From JAPPLB01 sp965204095 (lineage in GTDB: Bacteria > Acidobacteriota > Terriglobia > Bryobacterales > UBA6623), in the NCBI GenBank assembly GCA_965204095.1, contig OZ241991.1, positions 1,364,001-1,428,000 on the forward strand: a stretch of 64,000 nt of DNA. Direction: 5' to 3'. This document shows, piece by piece, positions 9,115-18,172 of the stretch. How positions within the stretch are numbered: the stretch's first letter is position 1; every line of letters begins with the position of its first letter. Position numbers and translations under genes: made by a program. Under the pieces are notes generated by a model. The model ran no database searches, was not told the DNA's origin, and worked only from the letters and a program-made list of their open reading frames with translations.

Positions 9115-9290
9115 CCTGCATTTCTCACCACGCGGCTAGGCGAAGTGCGTGAGAGGGCCGTCAGGACGAGGCGCGAGCCGCTTGGCGCGCGCAGGCGTAC
9201 TTGACAGTACGTTGAGCACGGCAAGCAAGCGCAACGAAGTCCTGGCGGTCGTACCGCGTGCTTCGACCGCCGGGTGGTGAGAAATGCAGG
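9115..9290 (+). repeat. MITE copy 6 (short subfamily, orientation A)
   Basis: 176-bp copy, termini intact, flanked by TTAG (9111-9114) and CTAG (9291-9294). Just to its left, 9058-9085, lies an isolated end (GACGGTCCGTGGTGAAATCC) matching the termini of the elements at 10461-10620 and 37570-37846, so two repeat families meet here. The remaining sequence between the gltX start and this element shows no gene. Confidence 0.9.
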
Positions 9291-9403
9291 CTAGCCACTG
9301 CATTTAAGCTTTTCACGAAACACGAATCACGAGACACGAATCACGGCTTTTATGCTTTTCACGAAACACGGCCTTTCCCGTGGCTCGTTTGGTACCTGTT
9401 GGT

Positions 9404-9427
9404 ACTGAAGCCCTTCAGTCTTGTTTT
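9404..9427 (+). terminator. Terminator-like hairpin, repeat unit 1
   Basis: Perfect stem ACTGAAG/CTTCAGT around a two-C loop, followed by CTTGTTTTTT. It fits a short intrinsic terminator reading rightward, although no gene ends just upstream. The same hairpin recurs in units 2 and 3. Confidence 0.5.
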
Positions 9428-9715
9428 TTCGGCCGGAATCTGCTCTGGGTTGAGAGTGATGACGCCGTTGCTGGGAACGAAAACCTAATCCACGCCCGTC
9501 GGGGACGCGCCGGCTGGATACAACAAAGTCGCCCAAGTCACGGCCTTTCAGGTATTTACGAGACCCGAGACACGAAACACGGCTTTAGCCTGGCGCGCGG
9601 CGCAAGCCGGCGCGAATTCCGAGGTATTCACGAAACACGAGACACCAGACACGAAACACGGCTTTTTTCAGACCCGAAACACGGCTTTTCCGTGGCTCGT
9701 TTGGTACCTGTTGGT

Positions 9716-9739
9716 ACTGAAGCCCTTCAGTCTTTTTTT
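9716..9739 (+). terminator. Terminator-like hairpin, repeat unit 2
   Basis: Same ACTGAAG/CTTCAGT stem as unit 1, here followed by an unbroken run of seven T after one C. It is the best terminator of the three by tract quality. Confidence 0.55.
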
Positions 9740-10098
9740 CGGCCGGGGGCTGGTTTAGGTTGAGAGTGATGACGCCGTTGCTGGGAACAACAAACCCATC
9801 CGCGCCCGTCGGGGACGCGCCGGCTGGAGACAACAAAACCGCCCAAGTCACGGCCTTTCAGGTATTTACGAGACCCGAGACACGGCCATTGCCAGGCGCG
9901 AGGCGCAAGCCGGCGCGAATTCCGAGGTTTTCACGAAACACGAAACACGAATCACGGCTTTTTTTCGAATCACGGCCTTTGTTGTGGCGCGGCATGGGGC
10001 GGCTATGGCGCGGCATGGGCGGCGACCGTCCCCCGCACCGGCAACACGGGTTTATGCATTTCACGAGACACGAGACACGAATCACGGCCTTTGGGGTG

Positions 10099-10121
10099 CT
10101 GAAGCCCTTCAGTCTTTTTTT
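10099..10121 (+). terminator. Terminator-like hairpin, repeat unit 3
   Basis: Stem CTGAAG/CTTCAG followed by TCTTTTTTT. The upstream flank differs from units 1 and 2 (GGGGTG instead of TTGGTA), yet stem and T-tract are preserved, suggesting the hairpin is the conserved core of the repeat. Confidence 0.5.
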
Positions 10122-10460
10122 CGGCGGAAGCCGGTTTAGGTTGAGAGTGATGACGCCGTTGCTGGGAACAAAAAACCCTTCCGCGCCCGTCGGGGCCGCG
10201 CCGGCTGGAGACAGAAGAGCCGGTCGGGCCACGGACTCCAAGGTTTTTCACGAAACACGAGACACGGGTTTGCTTGGCGCGCCGCGCAAGCCAGCGCGAA
10301 TTCCGAGGTTTTCACGAAACACGAGGCACGAGACACGAATCACGGCTTTTATGCTTTTCCTCCCACCATTTCCCGGCATTTCCCGCTATTTCCCGGTAAA
10401 AAAATTACTGCCAACCAAGTGCCCCCGAGCGCTGCAGCAACTTGGAAATCGGCTTGATGA

Positions 10461-10620
10461 TCAGTCCGTAGTGAAATCCCGCTTGGCGCCGGGAACGGCG
10501 CTGCGTCCGGCGGACGAGGCGCGGCCGGAGAGCATATGGGACCTGTTCGACCGGGAAGCAACGCAATTCAGCCGGGATGCATCGCCGCTTGAATGCAGAG
10601 AGGCTTTTGCCACGGACTGT
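10461..10620. repeat. Small inverted-repeat element, family 2, copy a
   Basis: 160-bp segment starting TCAGTCCGTAGTGAAATCCC and ending CTTTTGCCACGGACTGT. The ends are inverted repeats of each other (consensus ACAGTCCGTGGYRAAA). The same ends bound a 277-bp element at 37570-37846, and a solitary end is at 9058. There is no coding capacity. ATGA flanks both sides within one or two bases and might be the target duplication, but this is not certain. Confidence 0.6.
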
Positions 10621-10739
10621 AATGAAGAAGTGTCATGGAGATAGAGTGGGGTTAGTGAATGGAGGAGAAACACATGAGCCGCAATCGCGAGCAGCCACGC
10701 CACGGTTCTCTCCATTTTGTGTGAAACTCTTAACTGGTT

Positions 10740-11753
10740 ATGAAGATCGCGATCTTGCATGGGCCGCGGAACTTGCGGATTGAAGAGCATCCCCTGGATA
10801 CGGAAAACCTGGCTCCGGATCAGATTTGGGTCGAGACGGAGATCACGGCGCTCAAGATCGGCACCGACCGCGGGAACTACGAAGGCGCCGAGCAGGTGCC
10901 GGGCGCGCCGGACTTTCCCCGCTGGGTTGGCGATAGCAATTTGGGGATAGTACGCGGAGTGGGCTCGGCGGTGACGCGGTTTGCGGTGGGCGACCGCGTC
11001 GTGTCCCGGTACCACCATCAGTCGGAGTACGTCGCCAACGAGTCGGAGTGCATTGTGAAGGTGCCGGAGGGCGTAGACCCGGAGGACGCGGTTTATTCGC
11101 ATCTTTACGCGCTTAGCTCCAAGTGTTACCGCAAGGCGCACTTTACGCCGGGAGAGAACGTGGCGGTTGTGGGACTTGGCGTGTTGGGTTTAGGCGCGGT
11201 TGCGCTGGGGCCTCTTTTCGGGGCAAGGGTGATCGGACTGGGGAACAGCCCGGTTCGGCTGGAGATGGCGAAGCGGATGGGGGCGCATGCGGCGTTCCTT
11301 TCGACAGATCCGGACTTGCACAACAAGCTGGACGAGTTTACGAATGGGACTGGTGTGGACTTGGTCATTTTGACTGCGAATCCGTGGCCGGCCTACCGTA
11401 CCGCGGTGGAGACCGTGCGGCGCAACGGGCGGGTGTCGATCGTGGCGCTTTCCGGGCGTGGCGAAAAACCGCTGAACTTCAATCCGCTGGCAATGGAGTA
11501 TTTCTACATCAAGGGAATCTCGCTGATCGCGGTTTGCGAGACAGACGGTTACCTGTATCCTTCACGGGAAGAACGGTTCGACGACGAGCGCTCGTGCGAA
11601 CATGTGCTGTCGCTGATGCAGGAAGGCCGGCTTGAGCCGAAGCGATTGATCACGCACCGGTTTCCTTACACGGATATGGTCGAGGCCTATGAGATGGCAT
11701 ACCGGCGCGAGAAAGAAATGCTGGGTGTGATCTTCCAATGGAAGGATGTGTAG
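10740..11753 (+). CDS. MDR-family NAD(P)-dependent dehydrogenase
   Basis: 337-aa medium-chain dehydrogenase/reductase with an N-terminal GroES-like domain and a C-terminal Rossmann domain. The nucleotide-binding glycine motif is VVGLGVLGLGAVALG near residue 142. The cysteine set of zinc alcohol dehydrogenases is largely absent, so a sorbitol/threonine-dehydrogenase-like or zinc-free enzyme is possible. Seven bases separate it from the aldolase gene, so the two are probably cotranscribed and may act on the same sugar-acid or hydroxy-acid pathway. A TTAACT box lies shortly before the ATG; no Shine-Dalgarno is visible. Substrate unknown. Confidence 0.82.
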   Translation: MKIAILHGPRNLRIEEHPLDTENLAPDQIWVETEITALKIGTDRGNYEGAEQVPGAPDFPRWVGDSNLGIVRGVGSAVTRFAVGDRVVSRYHHQSEYVANESECIVKVPEGVDPEDAVYSHLYALSSKCYRKAHFTPGENVAVVGLGVLGLGAVALGPLFGARVIGLGNSPVRLEMAKRMGAHAAFLSTDPDLHNKLDEFTNGTGVDLVILTANPWPAYRTAVETVRRNGRVSIVALSGRGEKPLNFNPLAMEYFYIKGISLIAVCETDGYLYPSREERFDDERSCEHVLSLMQEGRLEPKRLITHRFPYTDMVEAYEMAYRREKEMLGVIFQWKDV

Positions 11754-11760
11754 AGAAAGC

Positions 11761-12546
11761 ATGAGACCCAATAACCTCAGAGAACTTCTCAAGAACGGCA
11801 AACCAACGATCGCGACGCATATTCACAGCAGTTGGCCGTCGGTTGTCGAAATAGCCGGACACACGGGCATGTTCGACTACATCGAGTTCGTGTCGGAATA
11901 CGCGCCTTTCGACCTGTACGCGCTGGACAATATCTGCCGTGCGGCAGAGTTGCACGGCATGTCGTCGATGATCAAAGTGGATCAGCAGCCGCGCAAGTTC
12001 CTTGCGCAGCGGGCGATCGGGGCGGGATTTCAGAGCGTGCTTTTCGCCGATTGCCGGAAGGCGTCAGACGCGGAGGAGTGCGTACGCGCGGTACTGCCCG
12101 AAACGCCGGAGGATCAAGGAACGCACGGCGTTGCGACACGGCGGTTCACGTACATGCTCTACGGCGGCACGCAGAATTACGTCGATGCTCTGCGCGATAT
12201 CGTTATAGCTCTGATGATCGAGAAGAAGACAGCCGTAGAGAACCTCGACGAAGTGCTGGCGGTGCCGGGAATCGACATGGTGCAGTGGGGACCGGCAGAC
12301 TACTCGATGAGCATCGGGAGGCCGGGAGAATGGTTCGCACCGGATATCAAGGAGATCGAGAAGAAGGTAATCGCAGCAGCATTGAAGAACGGGATCGCGC
12401 CGCGGGCGGAAATCGAGTCGCCGGATCAGGCGAAGTACTATCTGGATCTCGGTGTCAAGCATTTCTGCATTTCAACGGACATCATGCTGCTGTATCGGAC
12501 TTGGAGGCAAAAGGGAGAGGAACTGCGAAAAATAGTGGAAGGATAA
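11761..12546 (+). CDS. HpcH/HpaI-family aldolase
   Basis: 261-aa class II pyruvate-type aldolase family protein (HpcH/HpaI, relatives of 4-hydroxy-2-oxoheptanedioate aldolase and 2-keto-3-deoxy-sugar aldolases). Family features are THIHSSWPSVVEIAGHTGMFDYIEF at residues 20-45, with the catalytic-site histidine, and an acidic metal-ligand region around GIDMVQWGPADYSMSIG (about 178-194). The ATG at 11761 is preferred over one five codons upstream because it begins the conserved MRPNNLRELLKNG. It follows the dehydrogenase closely, consistent with a two-step catabolic unit. The exact oxo-acid substrate is unknown. Confidence 0.85.
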   Translation: MRPNNLRELLKNGKPTIATHIHSSWPSVVEIAGHTGMFDYIEFVSEYAPFDLYALDNICRAAELHGMSSMIKVDQQPRKFLAQRAIGAGFQSVLFADCRKASDAEECVRAVLPETPEDQGTHGVATRRFTYMLYGGTQNYVDALRDIVIALMIEKKTAVENLDEVLAVPGIDMVQWGPADYSMSIGRPGEWFAPDIKEIEKKVIAAALKNGIAPRAEIESPDQAKYYLDLGVKHFCISTDIMLLYRTWRQKGEELRKIVEG

Positions 12547-13024
12547 CCGCCCGTGGAAAAGCCACGCAGGCGGCGTTACGCTGCCTGAATCCGAATCAGC
12601 AACAAGTGGGCGCTTCAACACAGGGCACGGTGTCGCTACACCGCCGGCCGGCAGCGGTGCATGGATCTTTGCACGACGGAAATATGTGGTCGTCCTGGTC
12701 GTTCGTCGGAGCGGATCGACCCGGGCCTATGTCCCTCTAACTCCGAACAGATCAAGTACAGGATGCCGGCGCGGGACTGACCTCTGCACATTCGCCAGAT
12801 CCTGAAAGGCCGTCCGAGAGCCTTGCGTTTGCATTTCTTCGCAAATCGAATGTCCGCACACAGCAGACGTCGAGGCCGGTGAGTGCTTCCACATCTCGAT
12901 GGCAATCCTCACTGAAGACTGACTCATGAGGTTTCTTGTGGCTCAACGGGGCCCTTACGAGCATTCGGCACGACTTGAGCGGATGGGGCAGGCATCCGAT
13001 ACGTCTGGTTATCATTAGCTATTC
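12547..13024. other. Intergenic region, no gene recognised
   Basis: Directly after the aldolase stop there are two adjacent hairpins (CGTGG-AAAAG-CCACG, then CAGGC...GCCTG) without a T-tract, which could act as a weak terminator or mRNA 3' stabiliser. The rest holds no frame with protein-like features. TATCAT (13010-13015) sits 9 nt before the next ATG and is the likely -10 of the following gene. Confidence 0.45.
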
Positions 13025-14917
13025 ATGCGCCAAGCAACTCTTGTTCTCTCTTTGCTGCTGTTCGCGACGAAGGCTTCCGCAATCGAGGTGTGCGACACCG
13101 TACCGGTTTATGAGCCTTGCGAGATTTCGATGGCGTTGTCGGCAGCGGAGGTTGAGGCTCATCCGAATCCGTACGTGAGCGTGGAGTTGCGGGCGGAGTT
13201 TCGCTCACCGAAAAAAGGCACAACGTACGTGATACCGGCGTTTTGGGACGGCGGCGGGAGGTTTCGTTTGCGCTTCTCGCCGCTTGATGAGGGGCGCTGG
13301 GACTTTCGGCTGATTTCAAATCTCGACAGCCTCAACCGCAAGATGGCGAGCTTCAACGCGCTGCCGCCGCGTTCACCGGGGTTCGTGCGCATCTTCAATC
13401 TCCGCTACTTCCGGTACGACCAACCTGAAACGGCGCACTTCTGGATGGGCGACACGTGCTACAAGTTCGCCACGATCCCCTGGGAGACCTTCCGCCGCCT
13501 GATCGACGTCCGGGCGGAGCAGAAGTTCAATCACCTGCGGGGGCTCGTCCTCGGCTTCGACGAGAGCGCCGAGAAGGTTCTTGCTGATCCCGACCGACCG
13601 TCACCGGAGCATTTCCGGGAAGTCGATCGGCGCGTGGCGTACATGAACAGCAAAGGCATCACATACGACCTCCTTCTCGCCGGCGACCGCAACCAGTTGG
13701 CTGAGCTGTTGCCCGAGCGCAGGCAGCGCGAGCGGTATGTGCGCTATCTCGTGGCGCGCTATGCGGCGATGAACATCACTTGGCAGGGAGTCCGGGAATG
13801 GGAGGAATACGAAGACGGCACCCGGCTATTGCGCGAGATCTACAGCTACATCTCGAAGATGGACCCCTACAAGCATCCGCGATCAACCCATGCGGTGACG
13901 ACCTCGGCGGCGTTGTTCGAAGAGGGCTGGATGGATTACGTCGTGCAGCAATCGTCGAGCACGGACTTGGCGGCGGTGGAATACGAGATGTATCCGGTGC
14001 CGCATGTGAACGCAGAGCTCGGATACGAGAACAGCGGCGCGGGGAAAACGCACCGGCATCATGTAGATACGGAGGAGTTTCGGCGGCGGCTTTGGCGGGC
14101 CGCGATGAACGGGCAGTACGTGACGTTTGGAAACACGGGGACTTATGGCGGACGCGGGTTTGACGTAGATGTCCGCTTCGCCGATTCGCCGGGTGCAAGG
14201 CAGATGACACACCTGTATGACTTCTTCACTCAGACTCGGTATTGGGATCTCGAGACCTATCCGAGGGTGGCGGGAGGTCCGGCAATGTCGCTGGAACTGA
14301 CGAGATTCCGCAGCGAATCGATGCAAGGCATCGAGTACATGGTCTATGTCGAGAAGCCGCGCCAGGTGGAACTGCTCGTGGCGAAAGGAAAATACGACAT
14401 CAGTTGGTTCAATCCGATTGACGGCGCCTGGGTTCATGAGAAGGACAAGCTCAAGGGTGAGCGGTTTACTACTGCAGGACCGCCGGACCCATCCCACGAC
14501 TGGGTGCTCTACGTGCGGCGGGAGGGGAAAAAACAGGGAATGAACAAGTCGTACTTCCTGGAGTCGCGCCGTCCGAAACCAAAGGAGATCGAGAACACGC
14601 CCTCGGAAGTCCCGTTCGTAATCCAGCTCCCTGAATCGGGGCCGCTCGTGGCGGGTGAGGAGTACGAGTTCAACGCGACGTTGACGAAAGACTCACGCGC
14701 CGCGAAGCGTATGCGCTGGATCTGGGCAGCCGAGGCGCCGGGATCGAATAAGGGCTACCGGATATTGGGCGCCGGGCAGTTCGGGAAATTTCGTATTCCT
14801 ACGGACATCACAGAACGCTATCCCATGACGTTTCAGGTGCGACTGATCGGCGTGGACGGACTCCGGCGCCTCTACGAATCGATTGGGACGTACAAGCTTC
14901 TCAGGATGAAGGAGTGA
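13025..14917 (+). CDS. Secreted DUF5060/DUF4038 glycoside-hydrolase-like protein
   Basis: 630 aa with a signal peptide (MRQATLVLSLLLFATKASA). Residues about 20-120 resemble the DUF5060 immunoglobulin-like domain that precedes DUF4038 barrels (YVSVELRAEF, FRLRFSPLDEGRWDFRL). The centre has the TIM-barrel pattern of DUF4038/GH-like proteins (FWMGDTCYKFATIPWETFRRLID) and candidate acidic catalytic residues near GVREWEEYED. The C-terminal part is a beta domain. Predicted periplasmic or extracellular, possibly acting on plant or microbial polysaccharide. The catalytic assignment is tentative because the family is poorly characterised. Confidence 0.75.
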   Translation: MRQATLVLSLLLFATKASAIEVCDTVPVYEPCEISMALSAAEVEAHPNPYVSVELRAEFRSPKKGTTYVIPAFWDGGGRFRLRFSPLDEGRWDFRLISNLDSLNRKMASFNALPPRSPGFVRIFNLRYFRYDQPETAHFWMGDTCYKFATIPWETFRRLIDVRAEQKFNHLRGLVLGFDESAEKVLADPDRPSPEHFREVDRRVAYMNSKGITYDLLLAGDRNQLAELLPERRQRERYVRYLVARYAAMNITWQGVREWEEYEDGTRLLREIYSYISKMDPYKHPRSTHAVTTSAALFEEGWMDYVVQQSSSTDLAAVEYEMYPVPHVNAELGYENSGAGKTHRHHVDTEEFRRRLWRAAMNGQYVTFGNTGTYGGRGFDVDVRFADSPGARQMTHLYDFFTQTRYWDLETYPRVAGGPAMSLELTRFRSESMQGIEYMVYVEKPRQVELLVAKGKYDISWFNPIDGAWVHEKDKLKGERFTTAGPPDPSHDWVLYVRREGKKQGMNKSYFLESRRPKPKEIENTPSEVPFVIQLPESGPLVAGEEYEFNATLTKDSRAAKRMRWIWAAEAPGSNKGYRILGAGQFGKFRIPTDITERYPMTFQVRLIGVDGLRRLYESIGTYKLLRMKE

Positions 14918-14976
14918 CGAAGCTGCGGAACGGCCGTAGTCCGCTTGGTTTTCCTCTCGACGATTCCCTGCCCTGA

Positions 14977-15669
14977 ATGATTGTCCTCGCCTTTGACACC
15001 ACAAGCCGTCGGGGCAGTCTTGCGCTTCTGAACAACGGTGACGTGATGGAAGCTCGGGTCGTTTCGGCGCCGGACGGATTCGCTGCAAAGCTGTATCCGG
15101 AGATACGTGAGCTATTGGACCAGAACGAAGTATCGCTGGCGGAAGTCGACTGCTACGCATCCGCTTCGGGACCGGGCTCATTTACTGGGATTCGAATCGG
15201 TCTGACTGCCGTTAAATCACTCGCGGAAGTAAATCAGAAGAAAGTCGTCGGTGTATCCAACCTGCGAGCGATTGCCGAACTGGGTGAGGGGGGCTTTCGC
15301 GCACCTCTGATGGATGCCCGACGGGGCGAAGTCTACGCAGCAGTCTATAACGCTCAGGGACATGCAGTGGTCGATGAAATGGTTACGCCGTGGCCCTCAT
15401 TCGTCGAGCTCGTTGGGCGTCGTGAAGTCACATTCCTGTCATGCGATGCCGGTCTGTTCACTGAGAATGGGGCGGCCCCTCTCCGTGCCGCGCGGCGAAG
15501 CTCGTCAGGTTCCGCGAGGCATATGATCCTGAAGGCGCCTCTCGCTGTGGGGGTGGGCCGCATCGCAGCACGCCTGATGGTCTCCGGCGAAGTACTCGAT
15601 CCGTTGGAACTCGACGCCAACTATGTGAGGAGACCGGACGCGGAGCTGAACTGGAGGCCTCCACAGTGA
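14977..15669 (+). CDS. tsaB: tRNA threonylcarbamoyladenosine biosynthesis protein TsaB
   Basis: 230-aa ASKHA-fold protein that partners TsaD and TsaE in making t6A at position 37 of ANN-decoding tRNAs. Diagnostic motifs are VLAFDTTSRRGSLALL at the N-terminus, ASGPGSFTGIRIGL near 64, a central MDARRGEVYAA, and the C-terminal NYVRRPDAE. Length is normal. It lies upstream of the mre operon; rimI, a common neighbour of tsaB, is not present. Confidence 0.93.
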   Translation: MIVLAFDTTSRRGSLALLNNGDVMEARVVSAPDGFAAKLYPEIRELLDQNEVSLAEVDCYASASGPGSFTGIRIGLTAVKSLAEVNQKKVVGVSNLRAIAELGEGGFRAPLMDARRGEVYAAVYNAQGHAVVDEMVTPWPSFVELVGRREVTFLSCDAGLFTENGAAPLRAARRSSSGSARHMILKAPLAVGVGRIAARLMVSGEVLDPLELDANYVRRPDAELNWRPPQ

Positions 15670-15874
15670 TGTTCCGGGCGGAAGAACCGTCGAAATGTTT
15701 CGCCTTCAACAGTTTCGAGTGCCACGACTGCCAGCTTCCCGCTACACTGATTAGGCAGTTGCCCCTGGTGAGGGATCGGCTCCACGGCCCCTATCTGATC
15801 CTGATCCGTGGAAGCGCACCGTTGCGGCGGGAGTCAACACTGCATGAAATGAAGAGAATGGAAGTGTCAGCGCG
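15670..15874 (+). promoter_or_regulatory. tsaB-mreB spacer, probable mre promoter region
   Basis: A 70-codon open frame spans this gap and overlaps both tsaB and mreB through ATGA-type junctions, but its translation (Cys and His scattered, no family resemblance) does not look like a protein. I prefer a promoter region: CTACACT near 15752 resembles a -10. An ATG-overlapped short peptide cannot be excluded. Confidence 0.35.
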
Positions 15875-16900
15875 ATGAAACTCAGGTCCGTTTTGAGCCT
15901 TTTTTCGCGTGACTTGGCGATCGATTTGGGGACAGCCAACACGCTGGTCTTTGCTCGTGGCAAAGGCATCGTCGCGAATGAGCCCTCGATTGTCGCCATC
16001 AACAAATCAACGAACGATGTGGAAGCGGTCGGCAAGGAAGCCAAAGAGATGGTTGGCAGGACACCGGGAAACATCGTCGCGATCCGGCCTATGAAAGACG
16101 GCGTGATCGCGGACTTCCGCCACACCGAGAAGATGTTGTCGTACTTCATTCAGAAATCTCACAACCGCAAGGTGCTTGTGCATCCTCGTATCGTAATCGG
16201 TGTTCCGAGCGAAATTACGCCCGTGGAGAACCGCGCGGTGATTGATTCCGCTTACCGCGCTCATGCCAGCGAGGTGCACCTGGTGGAGCAAGCAATGGTG
16301 GCGGCGATCGGAGCGGGTCTGCCCATAACGGAACCGTCGGGCAATATGGTCGTCGACATCGGTGGCGGCACCACGGACGTAGCCGTGATTTCCATGTCGG
16401 GGATTGTCTATTCACGCTCTGTCCGTGTCGCCGGTAACGAGATGGATGAGGCAATCATCAGTTACCTTAAGCGGAAGTACAACTTGTTGATCGGTGAGAG
16501 GACCGCGGAACAAATCAAGATCCAGGTCGGTTCTGCTTACAAGCTCGATCAGCCGATCAGCATGGAGGTCAAGGGCCGCCACTTGATTGAAGGCGTTCCT
16601 CGCATGGTAGTGGTGAATGACAGCGAGATCCGAGAGGCGCTTTCCGACTGCGTCGACACGATCGTGAACGCGATTCGCGTCGCCCTGGAAAGGACTCCTC
16701 CCGAACTAAGTGCGGACATCAGTGACTGTGGCATCGTTCTCACGGGCGGCGGGGCGCTGTTGCGAAACTTGGATGTGCGCATCCGCGAGGAGACAGGGCT
16801 ACCGGTATCCATCGCAGAAGATCCTCTCGCTTCGGTGGTGTTGGGCACTGGCCGGATGCTGAGTGACTTCCGGCTGCTCGGCCGTATCTCACTGGAATAA
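15875..16900 (+). CDS. mreB: Rod-shape determining actin MreB
   Basis: 341-aa bacterial actin that organises the elongasome at the inner membrane. Phosphate 1 loop DLAIDLGTANTLVF at residues 13-26, connecting motif NMVVDIGGGTTDVAV near 160, and adenosine motif GIVLTGGGALL near 288 are all present. The N-terminal KLRSVLSLF is an amphipathic membrane-binding stretch. It is the first gene of mreBCD-mrdA-rodA, all on one strand with overlaps or short gaps. Confidence 0.98.
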   Translation: MKLRSVLSLFSRDLAIDLGTANTLVFARGKGIVANEPSIVAINKSTNDVEAVGKEAKEMVGRTPGNIVAIRPMKDGVIADFRHTEKMLSYFIQKSHNRKVLVHPRIVIGVPSEITPVENRAVIDSAYRAHASEVHLVEQAMVAAIGAGLPITEPSGNMVVDIGGGTTDVAVISMSGIVYSRSVRVAGNEMDEAIISYLKRKYNLLIGERTAEQIKIQVGSAYKLDQPISMEVKGRHLIEGVPRMVVVNDSEIREALSDCVDTIVNAIRVALERTPPELSADISDCGIVLTGGGALLRNLDVRIREETGLPVSIAEDPLASVVLGTGRMLSDFRLLGRISLE

Positions 16901-16909
16901 GCCTTCGGT

Positions 16910-18172
16910 ATGAAGGAGTTTGTCGAACGTTATCGCAATGCCTCGCTGCTGGCGGCCGTGCTGTTTCTGCAGTTCGTTCTATTGGGCTACCAGGTCAAGA
17001 CGGGTGAGGATGTTCGCTTTGCACGCGCCTGGACTAGCGCTCTGATTACTCCCATCGAACGAATCTTGAGCGGTGGCGCGGGAATATTCGGTTCGTTATG
17101 GAGTGAGTACGTCTGGCTGCAGGAAATACGCGATGAGAATAAAGAACTCAAGGCAAAAAACGAACGGCTGAGACTCGAGAAACAACAGTTGCACCGTGCG
17201 CTGGCTCGGTTTTCACGCGAGGAGGAGGTGCTCGCCTATCAGATACAAATTCCGTCCGAGACGGTCCTGGCGAGCGTGATCGGGATGGGGATGAACCCTA
17301 CCGCCCGCGAGATCATCATCGACAAGGGTCGGAACGCCGGGATCAAGCCGGGAATGGCAGTCGTCACGGCGGACGGAGCTGTCGGAAAAGTTCAGGGGGC
17401 GTATGGTAGTTCTTCACTCGTGCTGTTGATCAGTGACGTGGATTCTGGGGTCGGTGTTCTGCTGAAAAACTCGCGAGCTCGAGGGATTGTAAAAGGGACA
17501 GGCGGATCGGAGTGCCGACTCGAATATATCGACGCCGAAGTCGAGGTCGCAGTCGGAGAAGCAGTATACACGTCGGGCGAGGATCGCATCTTCCCCAAAG
17601 GGCTGCCCGTCGGAGAGGTTACTCGCGTAGGAGCTGTCTCGGACTATCAGGAGATCCACATGCGTCCGTTTGCAGCGCTGAATCGTCTTGAGGAAGTGCT
17701 TGTGGTGACGGTGGGAGTACATCAGAACTTGCCGAGTTTCACGACGCCCCAACCCCCGGAAGCGATGATGCCGATGCCGATGGCTGCATCGGATGCTCTG
17801 TCATCAACTCCACCACGGGAGGGACTGGGACTGGTCGAGAAAACGTCGCAGGCGACGGCAACGGCTGAAACCGGGACAGACAGGCCGATTCCGACGCAAA
17901 CCGAGGCAGACGCTCTGATGGAGACGTACCGGGCGCTCGGAGCCGCCCAACAGCATCGATACGGAGAAGGAAACCTGCAAACGCCGCCTCCGGATTTCAA
18001 TCTGTTGCGGCCCGCTGCGTCAGCGCCGACGCCATCCCCTGCCGCAGCCGAGCCGGAAACACCCACCGCCGCTCCCACCGCAGTGGCGACAGAAGCCTTG
18101 GCTGCGAGCCGCACGGAAGGGGCATCGGACAACGGCGCAGAGGACGTGAATGGCGCGGACCCTAATCCCTAG
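16910..18172 (+). CDS. mreC: Rod-shape determining protein MreC, with long disordered tail
   Basis: 420-aa bitopic membrane protein linking MreB to the periplasmic elongation machinery. A transmembrane segment lies at about 12-31 and a coiled coil at about 68-110 (ELKAKNERLRLEKQQLHRAL). The double beta-barrel domain (ASVIGMGMNPTAREIIIDKG and following) ends near 270. Residues about 275-420 form a Pro/Ala/Thr-rich tail of low complexity, making the protein longer than the usual 270-350 aa. The 3' end overlaps mreD by 23 bases, so part of that tail is encoded in a dual-frame segment. Confidence 0.95.
   Translation: MKEFVERYRNASLLAAVLFLQFVLLGYQVKTGEDVRFARAWTSALITPIERILSGGAGIFGSLWSEYVWLQEIRDENKELKAKNERLRLEKQQLHRALARFSREEEVLAYQIQIPSETVLASVIGMGMNPTAREIIIDKGRNAGIKPGMAVVTADGAVGKVQGAYGSSSLVLLISDVDSGVGVLLKNSRARGIVKGTGGSECRLEYIDAEVEVAVGEAVYTSGEDRIFPKGLPVGEVTRVGAVSDYQEIHMRPFAALNRLEEVLVVTVGVHQNLPSFTTPQPPEAMMPMPMAASDALSSTPPREGLGLVEKTSQATATAETGTDRPIPTQTEADALMETYRALGAAQQHRYGEGNLQTPPPDFNLLRPAASAPTPSPAAAEPETPTAAPTAVATEALAASRTEGASDNGAEDVNGADPNP

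Larger units (their letters stand above)
9303..10350. repeat. Composite intergenic repeat field
   Basis: About 1.05 kb without a credible gene, built from three recurring blocks. First, clusters of the heptamer family ACACGAA/ATCACGA/ACACGAG, typically introduced by CTTTTCACGA and closed by CACGGC, recur about ten times. Second, a roughly 170-bp block recurs three times (about 9376-9550, 9685-9860, 10085-10235); it holds a terminator-like hairpin followed by a conserved stretch reading GAGAGTGATGACGCCGTTGC. Third, a GC-rich block ending GCGCGAATTCCGAGG recurs at about 9590, 9893 and 10275. Translated on the minus strand the 170-bp block gives a repeated PSNGVITLNLN peptide, perhaps a fossil of coding sequence. 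This is not a CRISPR array: spacing and repeat length are irregular. Confidence 0.85.

Noticed and set aside
9303..10350. CRISPR array
   Set aside because: Repeats are short heptamers or long irregular blocks with variable spacing; no uniform spacer and no cas gene.
15666..15878. 70-codon frame between tsaB and mreB, considered as a rimI remnant
   Set aside because: No acetyltransferase motifs; composition unlike a protein, though the ATGA junctions are curious.
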